Program-made: the position numbers and the translations under genes
From: Caprimulgus europaeus
Lineage: Eukaryota; Chordata; Aves; Caprimulgiformes; Caprimulgidae
Direction of reading: 5' to 3'
Length of the DNA: 64,000 bases
NCBI GenBank assembly: GCA_907165065.1
Contig: OU015529.1
Coordinates: forward strand, 4,581,054 to 4,645,053
The notes under the pieces: generated by a model
The model's input: only the letters and a program-made list of their open reading frames with translations
The model's database searches: none
What the model was told of the DNA's origin: nothing
Part shown: positions 61,493 to 64,000 of the stretch, in pieces
How positions within the stretch are numbered: position 1 is the first letter of the stretch
How the letters are laid out: each line of letters begins with the position of its first letter

Positions 61493-64000
61493 GTACGTGG
61501 GGATCATTTAAAGCATTTTTGGAGTATTTGGGTTTAGCTGTTAATCTCTCTAGCCCTGTTAGAATTAAATTACAAAGGATAGTCTGGTGAGGCTCCTGAT
61601 AGATATCTAAGTCCTCTTCTGGCCATAAAATAGTTTCCTTCTGGTGGGGAACATACTGGCAAGCATGGATTTGGACCATGTTATTATAGATTAAATGGAG
61701 TTGAGGAAAGATAAGGTTTCATTCCTTATTTCCACAGTGATCTATATCATTGTTCTAAACAGAAAGAGGCTGTAAAGTGACTTTCTTATTCTGGAGGGAT
61801 GTTTAAAGGAGCTGTCTTATAAATAGGAATCAAACTTAATGCACTGTAAAGTGTATTTTTCAAGAATGTCTTGTAAAAAATTACATGAGATACTACTGTG
61901 TCAGAGCTGGAAAAACACATTTTACTCTTGGATTAGGAAGACTGAATTGATTTCCTATTCCAACACATGAGTGAGCCCCAAACCTGCATTGCATGGTCTG
62001 TGTGGGGCTGTGTCACACTGGGTCCACTTGGGTTTGATATTGCTTAAAATTGCAAAAAGGTTGGCAAGTTTCAGCAGACCATAGAGCCTTCCAGTCACTA
62101 TTGGTCATGGGTGAACTTGAATACCTGATTTAGTAGTGGAAGCACCCAGGTACAGTATTAATCTTTTTACTTATGGTTTTTTACAGCATGGGAATCCTGT
62201 AAATGTACAGGTCTATAAATAATAGTAAGTAATACAGTTCTACTCCTGCTTTCACACAAGTATTAGCAGGATGCTGTGTTTGTAAAAATGCTGCTGCATC
62301 CAACAGTCCAAACAAGGAATCTGATAAAGGTTGGTGTATACATAAGTTAAACATAGTTTAACTATAGTTAAGCTTACACTTCCTTCTACTTTTTTCTGCT
62401 ACACAGTGTATCTACACTATAGTTTCTAGCTACTGACATAAAAAAAAAATATTACTTTCCAAGTGAATAATGTAACTGATTAATTTAGTTCTCTTTTTTT
62501 TATTAATCACTTTAAAATATCTCTTTGATTTTTCCTTTTCTTTTTATTTTTTTTTTTTTCATTAGCATGAATTGCCTGGTAGACTTCTTGTATGATTATA
62601 CATCAGCCTTGGGCTGCTTGTGTATTATGTGCAGCATGTACCTGGCAATAGGGTAATTCTGCTATAAACAACATGATTCCCAAGGACCAAGTTCAACCAA
62701 CAACACAACTTAAACCTTCATGAAGTTGACATTAAAGGGTTGTGTGTATTTTTATAGTTGTAAATTTCTAAAAAAGCAGGAGTTTTGAAAGAGGTGCAGT
62801 CTTGCACTTATATCTTGACAGATTAAAATCTAAGAGAGAAGTTCCTATCCTTAGAAATATGTCCACAATTGCAGCACATGAAGAAATGACCATCAGCAAT
62901 TTATTGAAGCTTTGCACTGCCTATATATCCTTTTTTCCTCCAGCATGCCCCAAGCACGTGGCATTCTTCCATTCTTGATTCATTACCCCTTATCACACAC
63001 ATGTCTAAACAATTGACATGACTGGATAAATTCATCTGTTCACAAGACATTCTTTTACTTCTGACTGGTTACTAATTACAGCTCACAATTCATCCTTATC
63101 TTGTCTCATACACATTCTTTCTCATTTGCCCATTTTGTTTTACTTTTCAGTCAAGGTCGGGAATTAATTGCTTAAGGCTGAGGCCGCTTGCAGCTTTGAC
63201 TCTTAAAGCACCAACACACAAGTACTGATTGCTTTGGTAGTGGTGATTGAAACTGTAGTTGATCTTTCTCCATTTCATCCACTGTGACTTAAAACAAATC
63301 TCAACATAATAATCATGGCAGGATTTCTCATCCCCTCGCCCTTAGATTGGAGAATCATGCTCATCTTTCTTTGTTCTCTGAACCCCCTTCTGAGCTTTAT
63401 GAAAATAGAAGTATCTCTTGCAGCATGGGCTGAGAGCATCTGTGTGCCTCAGTAGTTTGATGTTCAGCCACTTTCCCTGTGAGATGTGCTTTCACATCAG
63501 CAATGAGAGTGCTTTAGCCATCTGGGCAACTATTTGAAGTCAGATAAAGGGAAACATCCTGTTCCATGTCTTGTCTGGTGGCCGTGTTTCACCCAGAGCC
63601 TGGTGTGCTGGACGTGTTTTCAGTGTGCTGATCTGTTCAGGAGATGTGGACAGACAAATGCTCATTTTTGAATCCTAGTACATGGCAGACAGATCTTCAC
63701 CATCCAGAAAGAGACACTGCTGGATATGCTAAGTACAATGTTCAGCTCTTCTGTAGTGGGACTCAGTTAGCTTAAGCACCAGAGTCCTGTACTCAGCTTG
63801 TTCTTACTTCTTTTGGACTTCAACAGCTCATCCAGATGATGGCTAACAGAGCTTCCTAAATCCAATTTGCTTGCCTATATAATGGGCCTTGAGTGCTTCC
63901 TGTAGATGATTTCTTCCTTGCACTCCCACATGCCAAAAATTTAGTAGTTTTCTTGTCATCTCCCTTCTTTTTGGATCTACAAGATTCATCCTCCTGGCTG
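61493..64000 (+). other. CPXM2: CPXM2 intron 2 (start; runs off the window)
   Basis: Follows the donor GTACGT at 61494. I searched by eye for an exon coding for the start of the discoidin domain (Ser-Cys-Pro-Pro-Leu-Gly type) preceded by an acceptor and found none, so exon 3 is inferred to lie beyond the right edge. The stretch holds only AT-rich single-copy DNA, poly-T/poly-A runs around 62440-62560 and a small palindrome (GTTAAAC-ATA-GTTTAAC, 62346-62362). Confidence 0.6.

Noticed and set aside
62346..62362. Palindrome GTTAAAC-ATA-GTTTAAC
   Set aside because: Only 7-bp arms in AT-rich DNA; expected by chance at this scale.
1..64000. CRISPR arrays, operons, phage or insertion-sequence systems, tRNA or rRNA genes
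   Set aside because: The sequence is vertebrate nuclear DNA. No such structures were seen; the tandem repeats present are micro- and minisatellites without unique spacers.

Overview
This looks like a 64 kb stretch of an avian nuclear genome. The evidence is at least a dozen CR1 LINE 3' ends (the 'GGTTTGGGTTGGAAGGGACC' type ending in ATTCTATG-like repeats) and two solo LTRs of a common bird endogenous-retrovirus family (TGTCC...CCACCACA). Base composition is AT-rich and CpG-poor, there is no dense coding, and the one recognisable gene is split by a large intron. Nothing resembles a bacterial or phage locus, and I see no CRISPR array, operon or rRNA/tRNA gene.

The one protein-coding gene I can support is on the + strand at the right end: the start of CPXM2 (carboxypeptidase X, M14 family member 2; a secreted, discoidin-domain carboxypeptidase-like protein). 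Exon 1 (ATG at 53150, donor after 53477) encodes a signal peptide and the acidic, tyrosine-rich N-terminus. Exon 2 (61388-61492) encodes the Lys/Asp-rich linker that precedes the discoidin domain. Both are phase-1 exons and join in frame across a 7.9 kb intron. The discoidin and carboxypeptidase exons must lie beyond position 64000. A modestly CpG-enriched promoter/5'-UTR zone with a possible 53-codon upstream ORF precedes exon 1.

Layout. 1-52 kb: apparently intergenic, with no exon I can recognise. It holds CR1 fragments at 3.4-3.9, 6.0, 15.2-15.8, 33.4, 38.2, 45.1 and 48.6 kb, a pair of inverted solo LTRs at 11.2-12.6 kb, several microsatellites, a 22-bp minisatellite at 44.4 kb, a CpG cluster at 41.3 kb and a G-depleted tract at 40.1 kb. 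52.1-53.15 kb: an antisense CR1 copy and then the CPXM2 promoter zone. 53.15-64 kb: CPXM2 exon 1, intron 1 (with sense CR1 copies at 54.8 and 60.7 kb), exon 2 and the start of intron 2. In mammals, as I recall, CHST15 lies upstream of CPXM2 in the same orientation, so the left part of the window may be the CHST15-CPXM2 interval; no CHST15 exon was recognised.

I found no convincing undescribed biological system. The points most worth following up are the CPXM2 gene start itself, its possible uORF and a 24-nt microexon-like segment in intron 1, the head-on LTR pair, the tail-to-tail CR1 inverted repeat, and the compositional anomalies at 40.1 and 41.3 kb. Family assignments rest on remembered sequences; no search was run.
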